A stretch of 64,000 bases of DNA from UBA1794 sp050946375 (GTDB taxonomy: Bacteria > Bacteroidota > Bacteroidia > Bacteroidales > Bacteroidaceae): assembly GCA_050946375.1 (NCBI GenBank), contig JBMNUT010000004.1, forward strand, positions 119,496 to 183,495. The letters run 5' to 3'. Shown piece by piece: positions 17,309 to 24,969 of this stretch (position 1 is its first letter; the number at the start of each line of letters is the position of its first letter). The notes under the pieces were generated by a model. It was given only the letters and a program-made list of their open reading frames with translations. It was not told where the DNA came from and ran no database searches. The position numbers and the translations under genes are program-made.

Positions 17309-17328
17309 ACTGTCGTCCCTACCTTTCC

Positions 17329-18657
17329 TTATGCTTGTTCCTTATTATTGAAGAGCGTATCGCTCAAAGCCTGCAGGGCTGCTTTCTTGTCCGAAGCGCG
17401 TACGAGGAAAGAGATATTGTAGTTGCTTCCACCGTAGGAGACCATACGCACAGGAATGTCCTTCAGTGCGCTCAAGGCCAGCGACTCGAAACCGATATTG
17501 TCCCACTGCAAATCGCCAACGACGCAGATGATACACATATCTTCGTCGACCGTTACCGTACCGTACTTCTTCAAATCGTCCAAAATGCTGGGCAAATATT
17601 TCGTATTGTCTATGGTTACCGAAATTCCCACTTCGGAAGTGCAGACCATGTCGATGGAAGTCTGGTAATTCTCGAAGATGCTGAACACTTTGCACAAGAA
17701 GCCATAGGCCAGAAGCATGCGGCTCGACTTGATGCGGATGGCAGTAATGTTGTCTTTCGCAGCCACGGCTTTAATTTTGTGGCGCTCGGTCTCGTTACTG
17801 ATGATGGTGCCCGGCGCAGAAGGGTCCATCGTGTTGAGCAAACGCACCGGTATATTGGCATATTTTGCAGGCTGCACGCAGGTGGGATGCAGTATTTTCG
17901 CTCCAAAGTAGGCCAGTTCGGCAGCTTCCTCGAAGTGCAAGTGGCGTAAGGGAGCCGTTTTGTCCACATACCGCGGGTCATTGTTGTGCATCCCGTCGAT
18001 GTCTGTCCAAATCTGAATCTCCGAAGCATGAATTGCCGCACCAATCAAGGAAGCGGTGTAGTCACTTCCGCCGCGTTGCAGATTGTCTATTTCGCCATAC
18101 GCATTGCGGCAGATGAAACCCTGCGTGATGTAAATCTCAGCGTCCGGCTCCTTTTCCATCAAAGCGAGCAGCTTTTCCTGAATATAGGCCGAGTCTGGCT
18201 CCGCATGCTTGTCGGTACGCATGAAATCGAGCGCCGGAAGCAGCACCGACTTGACGCCGCACTCCTGAAGATAGTAGTTAACCATGGCAGTGGAGATAAG
18301 TTCTCCCTGAGCGAGCACGATTTTCTCGTTGAAGAGGGTGAACAGTCCTTTGGTCAGGGAGCGCAAAGTATCGAAACGTTCCTTGACTGCGGCTGTAGCC
18401 TTCTGGCGGTATTCATCCGTGGCGAAGAGTTCTGCCAGATGTTCCTTGTATTTCTTCTCCAGGCGGTTAATAATCTCGTTGGCCCCTTCGGGGTTCTTTT
18501 TATAGAGATAGTCGGAAATTTCAACCAGGGTATTCGTTGTCCCGGACATGGCTGAGAGCACGACGATTTTCTTCTCGCCGTCGTTGATAAGCCGAACTAC
18601 ATCTTTCATGCGTTGGGCAGATCCTACTGAAGTGCCTCCGAACTTTAATACTTTCAT
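17329..18657 (-). CDS. lysC: Monofunctional aspartate kinase
   Basis: Phosphorylates aspartate at the entry to lysine, threonine and methionine synthesis. The N-terminal kinase domain starts MKVLKFGGTSVG, with GGSDYTASLIGAAIHA (about 197) and the substrate-region GFICRNAYGE. Two C-terminal ACT domains (about 305-440) usually give feedback control. The 442 residues show no homoserine dehydrogenase fusion. Direct coupling to lysA, 20 bp away, suggests a lysine/DAP-directed isozyme; sensitivity to lysine is inference. The gene lies 54 bp downstream of ftsE. Confidence 0.95.
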   Translation of the reverse strand: MKVLKFGGTSVGSAQRMKDVVRLINDGEKKIVVLSAMSGTTNTLVEISDYLYKKNPEGANEIINRLEKKYKEHLAELFATDEYRQKATAAVKERFDTLRSLTKGLFTLFNEKIVLAQGELISTAMVNYYLQECGVKSVLLPALDFMRTDKHAEPDSAYIQEKLLALMEKEPDAEIYITQGFICRNAYGEIDNLQRGGSDYTASLIGAAIHASEIQIWTDIDGMHNNDPRYVDKTAPLRHLHFEEAAELAYFGAKILHPTCVQPAKYANIPVRLLNTMDPSAPGTIISNETERHKIKAVAAKDNITAIRIKSSRMLLAYGFLCKVFSIFENYQTSIDMVCTSEVGISVTIDNTKYLPSILDDLKKYGTVTVDEDMCIICVVGDLQWDNIGFESLALSALKDIPVRMVSYGGSNYNISFLVRASDKKAALQALSDTLFNNKEQA

Positions 18658-18711
18658 TTTCTTGTCTTTTATCGTTTATCGTAGGTTATTTTCTTTTTTG
18701 TGCACGGAAGT

Positions 18712-19494
18712 TCACGCGTTTTCTCCGGCTTCCAGTCCGGCCGGCGCCTGCGCCTCTTCCGAAAAGTCCTTGTGGTTTTCGGGAATTGCTGCAAGGCTTT
18801 GCGGAATTTCCTCTGCAGCTTTTAAGGGATGGACACTGAGCAAATGGTCCTGACAGCGCAACATGATGCCCGGATATTCCTGTATCCAGGCAGGATTGTG
18901 CGTGGTCATGATTACTGCCGTGCCTTGTTTGCTGATGGAGTGCAGGAGTTCTACAATGTGCCGCCCCGTTTCCGGGTCGAGATTGCCGGTCGGCTCGTCG
19001 GCCAGGATAAGCGCGGGCGAATTCAGCACGGCACGTGCGATGACAATGCGCTGCTGTTCGCCGCCGGAGAGTTCGTTCGGGAATTTATAGCCCTTGTTCT
19101 CCATCCCGACAAGTTTCAGGACATCTTCGATACGGCGGTTGATTTGCACCTTTTCTTTCCAGCCGGTTGCCCGAAGCACGAAGTAAAGATTGTCGTAGAC
19201 GCTTCGGTCTGTCAACAAACGGAAGTCCTGGAACACGATTCCCAGCTTCTTCCGCAGAGCCGACACCTGCTTCTGCTTCATCTTCTGCAGATTGTAACCC
19301 ATAACGACGGCCGTCCCGGCTGCAACGGGCAGCTCGGCATAGACCGTCTTCAGGAACGAACTCTTCCCGGAGCCTACCTTTCCCATGACATATAGGAACT
19401 CTCCCCGGTGAACCTCCAGGTTGACATCGCGCAAGACGGTCAGTTCCTGCTGTTTGATTTCTACATTCTTATAATGAATAAGGGGCTCTTCCAT
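18712..19494 (-). CDS. ftsE: Cell-division ABC ATPase FtsE with a repeat-derived C-terminal tail
   Basis: ATPase partner of FtsX, which activates peptidoglycan hydrolases at the septum. Walker A is GKVGSGKSS, the signature is ELSGGEQQRIVIARA and Walker B is LILADEPTGNLDPETG. The ABC core ends near residue 218; residues 224 to about 249 (KAAEEIPQSLAAIPENHK and on) are encoded by a tandem short-repeat array and read as 7-residue repeats. FtsX is not adjacent; the neighbours are hisIE and lysC. The tail is unlike the compact end expected of FtsE and may be a neutral or regulatory addition. Confidence 0.92.
   Translation of the reverse strand: MEEPLIHYKNVEIKQQELTVLRDVNLEVHRGEFLYVMGKVGSGKSSFLKTVYAELPVAAGTAVVMGYNLQKMKQKQVSALRKKLGIVFQDFRLLTDRSVYDNLYFVLRATGWKEKVQINRRIEDVLKLVGMENKGYKFPNELSGGEQQRIVIARAVLNSPALILADEPTGNLDPETGRHIVELLHSISKQGTAVIMTTHNPAWIQEYPGIMLRCQDHLLSVHPLKAAEEIPQSLAAIPENHKDFSEEAQAPAGLEAGENA
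18757..18827 (-). repeat. Intragenic TGCA-type repeat array, 3-4 units, encoding the FtsE tail
   Basis: Coding-strand units start AAAAGCTGCAGAGG, AAAGCCTTGCAGC, AAAACCACAAGGAC and a partial AAGAGG, about 23, 21 and 21 bp apart with TTCCG/CCCG-type linkers. Translation gives AAEEIPQ, SLAAIPE and NHKDFSE. Confidence 0.75.
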
Positions 19495-19515
19495 AAGGAT
19501 TACACTGTTTCCGAA

Positions 19516-20133
19516 TTACTCTTTATGGCGTTTCTTCAACTCATCGGCAAGCTCTTCGATGCGATGGCCCTTCGAAGTGAGCAATACGATGAGGTGGTAA
19601 ATCAAATCGGAGGCCTCATAAATCAAGCGGTCGTCCGTCCCGTTGGTAGCTTCGATTACGGTTTCCACTGCTTCCTCACCCACTTTCTGCGCCATGCGGT
19701 TCACTCCGGCTTTAAAGAGCGACGTCGTATAGGATTTCTCCGGCATTTCACGATGACGCTTGTCGATGAAATCCTGCAAATAGCTGAGGAAATGAATATT
19801 CGAGTCATTCTTTTCTCCCCAGCAGGTATCGCTTCCCGTATGACATACAGGGCCTGCGGGAATAGCCTTGATGAGCAACGTGTCTTTGTCGCAGTCGGCT
19901 GCTATGGAAACGACCTGCAGAAAATTGCCGGAAGTCTCGCCTTTGGTCCAAAGGCATTGACGGCTACGGCTGTAGAAGGTGACTTTCCGCGTCTCCACAG
20001 TAGTCTTGTACGCTTCCTCGTTCATGAATCCGAGCATCAGTACCCGCGAAGTATAACTATCTTGTACAATGGCCGGAATCAGGCCATTCATCTTTTCGAA
20101 ATCGAGTTGCAAAAGTTCTGTATTTTGCTCCAT
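19516..20133 (-). CDS. hisIE: Bifunctional phosphoribosyl-AMP cyclohydrolase / phosphoribosyl-ATP pyrophosphatase
   Basis: Catalyses steps 2 and 3 of histidine synthesis. HisI domain (about 1-115): LMLGFMNEEA, FYSRSRQCLWTKGETSGN, the metal ligands AADCDKDT and the cysteine motif AGPVCHTGSDTCW. HisE domain (about 115-205): SYTTSLFKAGVNRMAQKVGEEAVE, then ASDLIYHLIVLL. The 205-residue length fits a fused enzyme. It lies 18 bp after hisF and 21 bp before ftsE on the same strand. Confidence 0.97.
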   Translation of the reverse strand: MEQNTELLQLDFEKMNGLIPAIVQDSYTSRVLMLGFMNEEAYKTTVETRKVTFYSRSRQCLWTKGETSGNFLQVVSIAADCDKDTLLIKAIPAGPVCHTGSDTCWGEKNDSNIHFLSYLQDFIDKRHREMPEKSYTTSLFKAGVNRMAQKVGEEAVETVIEATNGTDDRLIYEASDLIYHLIVLLTSKGHRIEELADELKKRHKE

Positions 20134-20151
20134 TATCCTTGTTTTTTGAGT

Positions 20152-20907
20152 TTATAATCTAACGTTTATGCCTTCCTCCCGAAGATATTTCTTCAGGTCG
20201 GGAATGCGTATTTCTCCAAAGTGAAAAACACCGGCAGCCAGCGCGGCATCAGCTTTCCCTTGGGTGAAAGCATCTTTGAAATGCTCCATTTTTCCCGCTC
20301 CGCCGCTGGCGATGACGGGAACAGGCAGTTTCTCGGCAAGCTCCGCAAGGGCTTCGTTCGCATAGCCTTCATGTACTCCATCGTGGTCCATGCTGGTGAA
20401 CAAAATCTCACCCGCTCCGCGGTCGGCGGCTTCGTGCGCCCACTCAAAGAGCTTGCGCCCGGTGGGAATGCGGCCGCCATTCAGGTAGCACACCCAGCCC
20501 TCCGGGGTCTGTTTGGCATCGATTGCACAGACGCACACCTGCGAACCGAAATGCAAGGCTATCTCGTCTATCAGTTCGGGGCGGCGGATTGCCGCGGAAT
20601 TAACGGACACTTTGTCCGCTCCGGCTTCCAAAAGGCGCGCCACGTCGCTCAATTCGTTGATTCCTCCGCCTACGGTGAAAGGAATGTTCAGCGTGGCTGC
20701 CACTTTCTGCACCAGTTCCGTAAACGTCTTGCGGCCTTCGTGGCTGGCCGTTATGTCGAGATAGACCAATTCGTCTGCTCCTTGCTCGCTGTAGGCACGG
20801 CCCAATTCTACAGGGTCGCCCGCTTCCCGCAAATTCACGAAGTTCGTTCCTTTGACGGTCATCCCGTTTTTTATATCGAGGCAAGGTATTATGCGTTTTG
20901 CTAACAT
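20152..20907 (-). CDS. hisF: Imidazole glycerol phosphate synthase, cyclase subunit
   Basis: With HisH converts PRFAR to IGP and AICAR, using ammonia channelled from the glutaminase. A 251-residue TIM barrel with catalytic Asp11 (IIPCLDIKNG) and Asp130 (VCAIDAKQ), the phosphate loops FTVGGGI and IASGGAGKMEHF, and the conserved TSMDHDGV. Its start overlaps the hisA end by 7 bp, indicating translational coupling. Confidence 0.97.
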   Translation of the reverse strand: MLAKRIIPCLDIKNGMTVKGTNFVNLREAGDPVELGRAYSEQGADELVYLDITASHEGRKTFTELVQKVAATLNIPFTVGGGINELSDVARLLEAGADKVSVNSAAIRRPELIDEIALHFGSQVCVCAIDAKQTPEGWVCYLNGGRIPTGRKLFEWAHEAADRGAGEILFTSMDHDGVHEGYANEALAELAEKLPVPVIASGGAGKMEHFKDAFTQGKADAALAAGVFHFGEIRIPDLKKYLREEGINVRL

Positions 20908-21638
20908 AGATTCGAAGATATAAAGTCTTGAATTTCTTTTTGAGAGATACGTCCTTCGTAGAGAGCCTTGCCGAAGATTACAGCCGGCACCGAGGCACGC
21001 TCCAAAGAGCGGATGTCGTCCATGCTACTCACCCCGCCGCTGGCTACCAAATACAGGTCGGGATAAGCCGAAAGTATTTCGGAATACAGCTCAACGTTGC
21101 ATCCTTCCAGCATGCCGTCGCGGGAGATGTCGGTACAAATGACCTTCGTTATGCCTTTTCCGCCTACATATTTCTCCAACAAGGCGTTCAAATCGATGCC
21201 TCCCTTGCTCTTCCAGCCGGAAATAGCCACTTCTTTATCGCGAACATCAGCTCCGAGGATGATTTTATCCGGGCCGTATTGCTCAATCCAGCCGGAAAAT
21301 ACCTCCGGATTGCGCACCGCAATGCTGCCACCCGTAACCATTTGCGCGCCACACTCGAAGGCTATGCGCAAATCGTCATCGCTTTTCAGGCCACCCCCGA
21401 AGTCGATGACCAAAGAAGTATGGGAAGCCACTTGTTCGAGTACCTTATAATTCACGATGTGCTGCGAGGCCGCTCCGTCCAAGTCTACCATGTGCAGTCG
21501 GCGTATGCCCCAGCTTTCAAACTGTTTGGCCACTTCCAACGGATTTTCGTTGTAGACTTTCTTGCTTTCGTAATCGCCCTGGGAAAGCCGCACGCACTTT
21601 CCGTCTATAATATCGATGGCAGGAATCAGTTCAATCAT
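20901..21638 (-). CDS. hisA: ProFAR isomerase
   Basis: Isomerises ProFAR to PRFAR, step 4 of histidine synthesis. A 245-residue half-repeat TIM barrel: PAIDIIDGKCVRLSQGDY with catalytic Asp9, IDFGGGLKSDDDL, GADVRD, CTDISRDGMLEG and ASGGVSSMDDI. Overlaps hisF by 7 bp and hisH by 4 bp, so the three are translated as a coupled set. Confidence 0.97.
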   Translation of the reverse strand: MIELIPAIDIIDGKCVRLSQGDYESKKVYNENPLEVAKQFESWGIRRLHMVDLDGAASQHIVNYKVLEQVASHTSLVIDFGGGLKSDDDLRIAFECGAQMVTGGSIAVRNPEVFSGWIEQYGPDKIILGADVRDKEVAISGWKSKGGIDLNALLEKYVGGKGITKVICTDISRDGMLEGCNVELYSEILSAYPDLYLVASGGVSSMDDIRSLERASVPAVIFGKALYEGRISQKEIQDFISSNLC

Positions 21639-22243
21639 AAGCCTTTTTCGTTCAGTTCTATGAAGTTACGCAATATCTGCTCCCCGACTTTTCCGCTTTT
21701 CTCCGGATGAAACTGGGTAGCGAAGAAGTTCCCTTTCTGCAGAGAAGCACTGAACGGAAGAATATACTCGGTTGTTCCGATGGTATATTCCGTAAGAGGG
21801 ACGTAATAACTGTGCACAAAGTAGACAAAGGCACCTTCTTCTATACCTTTATATAAAGGCCCTTTCAAATCGCGCAGAGAGTTCCAGCCCATATGGGGCA
21901 CCTTTTGCGATTTTTCCTTGGGGCGGAAAAGCAGGACATCGGCCGAATCGAATATGTTCAAGGCATCAGCCTGGCCTTCTTCCGAGTGATGGCACAAAAG
22001 CTGCATGCCCAGGCAAATGCCCAGCACGGGCTGCCGCAAAGAAGGTATCAGCCGGTCGAGCCCTTCGCGCCTCATGTATTCCATCGTGGAAGAGGCTTCG
22101 CCCACTCCGGGGAATATGACCCGGTCGGACTGCCTGAGCTTCTGCTCGTCGGCCGTGATTTCCGCTTCGATTCCCAAGCGGCGCAAGGCGTAATCTACCG
22201 AGCGGATATTGCCTGCGTTGTACTTTATGATTGAGACTTTCAT
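21635..22243 (-). CDS. hisH: Imidazole glycerol phosphate synthase, glutaminase subunit
   Basis: Releases ammonia from glutamine for HisF. A 202-residue class I amidotransferase with nucleophile Cys77 in LGICLGMQLL, and His179/Glu181 in TQFHPEKSG. The PGVGEASSTMEYM oxyanion-strand region is intact, and PHMGWNSL matches the HisH family. It begins the his part of the operon, 24 bp downstream of purU. Confidence 0.97.
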   Translation of the reverse strand: MKVSIIKYNAGNIRSVDYALRRLGIEAEITADEQKLRQSDRVIFPGVGEASSTMEYMRREGLDRLIPSLRQPVLGICLGMQLLCHHSEEGQADALNIFDSADVLLFRPKEKSQKVPHMGWNSLRDLKGPLYKGIEEGAFVYFVHSYYVPLTEYTIGTTEYILPFSASLQKGNFFATQFHPEKSGKVGEQILRNFIELNEKGL

Positions 22244-22267
22244 GTAATTTCTTTCAGATCTATGCGG

Positions 22268-23134
22268 TCAGTTGAAAATGACCGTCTTGTTCTTATATAC
22301 CAATATCTTGCGCTCTATATCTTTCCGCACAGCCCGGGAGAGTACAATCTTCTCAAGGTCCTTACCTTTCATCACCAGGTCTTCCGGCGTATCCTTGTGG
22401 CTGATGCGCACGACTTCCTGCTCGATGATAGGACCCGCATCCAGTTCTTTCGTAACATAGTGGCTCGTGGCGCCAATTATCTTCACTCCCCGCTGAAAGG
22501 CCTGGTGATAAGGCTTAGCGCCTATGAACGCCGGCAAAAAAGAATGATGGATATTGATAATACGGTTGGGGTATGCTTCTATCATGCGGTCGCTTATGAT
22601 CTGCATATACCGCGCCAATACGATGGTCGATATGTTGTTTTCGGCAAGCAAGGCCATCTCTTTGGCCTCCTGATCGGCCTTGTTCTCCTTTGTTATGGGG
22701 AAAACGTGATAAGGAATGCCAAAGCGCTCGGCTACATGCTGCAAATCGGGATGGTTGCTGACGATGAGCGGAATTTCCACATTCCACTCTCCGGCCGTAT
22801 AGCGGGCCAGCATATCGTAAAGGCAATGCGACATTTTGGAGACGAAGATGGCTATGCGCGGAAGCACGTCGCCAAAATACAATTCGAAGGTCATGTCGTA
22901 CTTTTGTCCGTAGAGCGTATGAAAATAATCGTAAACCTTGTCACGGGGAATCACGAAGTGCTCCAGTTCCCACTCGATGCGCATGAAGAAAACATTCTCC
23001 ACACGGTCAACATACTGGTCAAGATAAACGATATTCCCTTTATTGATGGTAATAAAATTAGTGACTTCTGCCAAAATTCCTGGCCGATCCGGGCAATGCA
23101 ACAAGAGCTGTGCGGTATTTCTGGTGGTAGGCAT
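22268..23134 (-). CDS. purU: Formyltetrahydrofolate deformylase
   Basis: Hydrolyses 10-formyl-THF to formate and THF, balancing one-carbon pools and supplying formate to PurT in purine synthesis. The N-terminal ACT domain (LLLHCPDRPGILAEVTNFI, about 8-85) is followed by a formyltransferase-like domain with INIHHSFLPAFIGAKPY and GATSHYVTKELDAGPII, which carry the catalytic Asn, His and Asp. The 288 residues are standard. It is the first gene of a run of eight closely spaced minus-strand genes ending in lysA, with a candidate promoter about 110 bp upstream. Confidence 0.96.
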   Translation of the reverse strand: MPTTRNTAQLLLHCPDRPGILAEVTNFITINKGNIVYLDQYVDRVENVFFMRIEWELEHFVIPRDKVYDYFHTLYGQKYDMTFELYFGDVLPRIAIFVSKMSHCLYDMLARYTAGEWNVEIPLIVSNHPDLQHVAERFGIPYHVFPITKENKADQEAKEMALLAENNISTIVLARYMQIISDRMIEAYPNRIINIHHSFLPAFIGAKPYHQAFQRGVKIIGATSHYVTKELDAGPIIEQEVVRISHKDTPEDLVMKGKDLEKIVLSRAVRKDIERKILVYKNKTVIFN

Positions 23135-23243
23135 CGCTGTTATACTACTAATGTCTCCGCTGCTTTTCCGCCGGAAAATCAGGCTGTAAGCGGCAGCAGA
23201 AATGAATTATTCGGTTTGCTGAATACAATACATGTTTGCCCGG

Positions 23244-23251
23244 CAAAAATA
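23244..23251 (-). promoter_or_regulatory. -7 box TATTTTTG for the purU-his-ftsE-lysC-lysA cluster
   Basis: TAnnTTTG match about 110 bp upstream of purU. No other clear box lies between the eight genes, whose gaps run from a 7-bp overlap to 54 bp. Confidence 0.5.
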
Positions 23252-23331
23252 CGGAAAATAGACGGAATAAACGAAAGAATTCATAAGAATGCAGCAATTT
23301 AAATTGGAAATTAAGCTGTTAGATGAAATAC

Positions 23332-23433
23332 TCCGGGAAAAATGCAGCAGGACTTTTTGCAAAAAGTGCCTGCACTTCTACCAAAAAGTGCCGCAACCTG
23401 ACGGCAAGCCATGCAAAAGTTTCAGTAAAATGG
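23332..23433. repeat. TGCA-type tandem repeat array, 4-5 units, between divergent promoters
   Basis: Units begin AAAAATGCAGCAGGAC, AAAAAGTGCCTGCAC, AAAAAGTGCCGCAACC, AAGCCATGCAAAAG and a partial AAAATGGG, about 23, 22, 23 and 21 bp. It lies between the purU promoter and the reductase promoter at 23481. The rest of the 414-bp gap shows nothing else. Confidence 0.78.
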
Positions 23434-23480
23434 GTATTCCTATCCGTAATCCGTATATGGACTCCGACCACAAAACATAC

Positions 23481-23488
23481 TATCTTTG
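23481..23488 (+). promoter_or_regulatory. -7 box TATCTTTG for the aldo/keto reductase
   Basis: Exact TAnnTTTG match 60 bp before the ATG at 23549. Confidence 0.6.
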
Positions 23489-23548
23489 CGACAACTTCTC
23501 GAAAGGGGAAGAACCCCCCTTGTACTATACTCATAAAACAAAGATATT

Positions 23549-24397
23549 ATGGAAACTGTAAAATTGCACAACGACGTCGAAATGCCGATTCTCGGATATG
23601 GGGTCTATCAGGTATCGCCTTCCGAATGTGAGCGTTGCGTTTCAGACGCCCTCAGCGTAGGATACCGCTCCATCGATACGGCGCAGGCCTATGGCAACGA
23701 AGAGGGCGTGGGCAATGCCATCAGTAAATGCGGCATTGCACGCCACGACTTGTTTATTACGACGAAAGTATGGATTTCCAATGCCGGCTACGAAAAAGCA
23801 AAAGCCTCTATCGACGCTTCGCTAAAACGCCTGCAATCGGACTACGTAGACCTGCTGCTCATACACCAGCCCTTCGGGGACTACTACGGCACCTATCGCG
23901 CTATGGAAGAAGCCTACAAGGCGGGGAAAGCACGCGCCATCGGGGTCAGCAATTTCTATCCTGACCGCTTCGTCGACATCGCCGAGTTCAGCGAAATTCC
24001 ACCTATGGTCAACCAGGTCGAGACCCACGTGTTCAACCAGCAAATCGAGGCGCAACGCATCATGAAGGAATACGGTACGCAAATCATGTCGTGGGGCCCG
24101 TTTGCCGAAGGGCGCAACAATTTCTTTACCAATGAGACTCTGACAAGCATCGGTGCCCAACACGGGAAAAGCGCTGCACAAGTCGCTTTGCGTTTCCTCA
24201 TACAGCGTGGCGTAGTGGTTATCCCCAAATCCGTAAAGAAAGAGCGCATGATAGAGAACATGAACATATTCGACTTCAAACTCACCGACGAAGAAATGGA
24301 AGCCATCCGCAAACTGGACCAAGGGAAGAGCCTCTTCTTTTCCCACTATGACCCGGAAACGGTGAAATGGTTGGCACAATTCGGAAAACAGCAATAA
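23549..24397 (+). CDS. Aldo/keto reductase (2,5-diketo-D-gluconate reductase-like)
   Basis: NADPH-dependent carbonyl reductase, a TIM barrel of 282 residues. The AKR signatures are present: SIDTAQAYGNEEGVG (catalytic Asp and Tyr), FITTKVWISN (Lys), LLLIHQPFGD (His) and the cofactor motif VVIPKSVKKERMIENMNIFDF. The physiological substrate is unknown. It is a single gene with its own promoter and a strong terminator. The deleted reductase at 60.9 kb matches its two ends closely, so the two are paralogues. Confidence 0.92.
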   Translation: METVKLHNDVEMPILGYGVYQVSPSECERCVSDALSVGYRSIDTAQAYGNEEGVGNAISKCGIARHDLFITTKVWISNAGYEKAKASIDASLKRLQSDYVDLLLIHQPFGDYYGTYRAMEEAYKAGKARAIGVSNFYPDRFVDIAEFSEIPPMVNQVETHVFNQQIEAQRIMKEYGTQIMSWGPFAEGRNNFFTNETLTSIGAQHGKSAAQVALRFLIQRGVVVIPKSVKKERMIENMNIFDFKLTDEEMEAIRKLDQGKSLFFSHYDPETVKWLAQFGKQQ

Positions 24398-24430
24398 AAC
24401 CTCTGTTCCACACTCATAATCACACCAAGA

Positions 24431-24478
24431 GAAAACCGGAAGCCCCATCCGTCGACGGACCAGGCTTCCGGTTCTTTT
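24431..24478. terminator. Strong terminator after the aldo/keto reductase
   Basis: AAAACCGGAAGCC pairs with GGCTTCCGGTTCT around a second self-complementary core TCCGTCGACGGA, followed by TTTT. Confidence 0.8.
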
Positions 24479-24489
24479 GTACATTCTAA

Positions 24490-24633
24490 TGCAAAACCCG
24501 CTACTACATGGCCAACGAAGGCGGTGTGCCCGAAGTAGTTGCACGATGGCGCGGACATTGCGACCACGACATACTCGCTTGGAAAGCCGTACAAACAAGA
24601 GACTGTCTCAATATCCTTCCCCTTCAGACGTAG
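24490..24633 (+). pseudogene. Possible coding relic, unidentified
   Basis: In one frame bases 24490-24630 read CKTRYYMANEGGVPEVVARW followed by RGHCDHDILAWKAVQTRD and LPLQT before a stop. The composition looks protein-like, but there is no promoter or upstream part: an in-frame stop lies at 24487-24489. It may be the 3' remnant of a lost gene or chance. I do not recognise a family. The following bases to 24823 hold a two-unit repeat and nothing else clear. Confidence 0.25.
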
Positions 24634-24660
24634 CGGCCCCCAAACATAATCCAGAGAATA

Positions 24661-24690
24661 AGCTGCAGGTTTTTTGCAGGTTTTCTGCCT
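24661..24690. repeat. Short TGCA-type repeat, about 2 partial units
   Basis: AGCTGCAGGTTTTTTGCAGG and TTTTCTGCCT resemble the right halves of two units read on the plus strand. Confidence 0.45.
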
Positions 24691-24823
24691 CAAAACACCG
24701 CGAAATACACCAAAATACCCCAAAGAAATAATCAAATCCCGTTAAATCAACGAGCAGAAACGGCACAAAAAAATCGTCAGAATCCAGTATATAACAACTG
24801 AGAACCAACGATTTACGAATTTG

Positions 24824-24898
24824 TCGGGGTGAAAGGATTCGAACCTTCGACTCCCTGCTCCCAAAGCAGGTGCGCTAACCGGACTGCGCCACACCCCG
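24824..24898 (-). tRNA. tRNA-Pro, anticodon TGG
   Basis: On the minus strand the cloverleaf is complete: acceptor CGGGGTG with CACCCCG and discriminator A, an anticodon loop TTTGGGA flanked by CTGCT/AGCAG-type stems, and T loop TTCGAAT. TGG reads CCA and, with modification, other proline codons. The 3' CCA is not encoded. Confidence 0.95.
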
Positions 24899-24969
24899 TA
24901 TCCCCAATCCGCAAAATGCGGGGATAAACATCACCCTCACTTCAACGAATTGGTTTTTCCGAGTTTATA

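Noticed and set aside
24824..24898. tRNA-Pro as the attachment site of an integrated element
   Set aside because: No integrase, direct repeat of the tRNA 3' end or foreign gene block is next to it.
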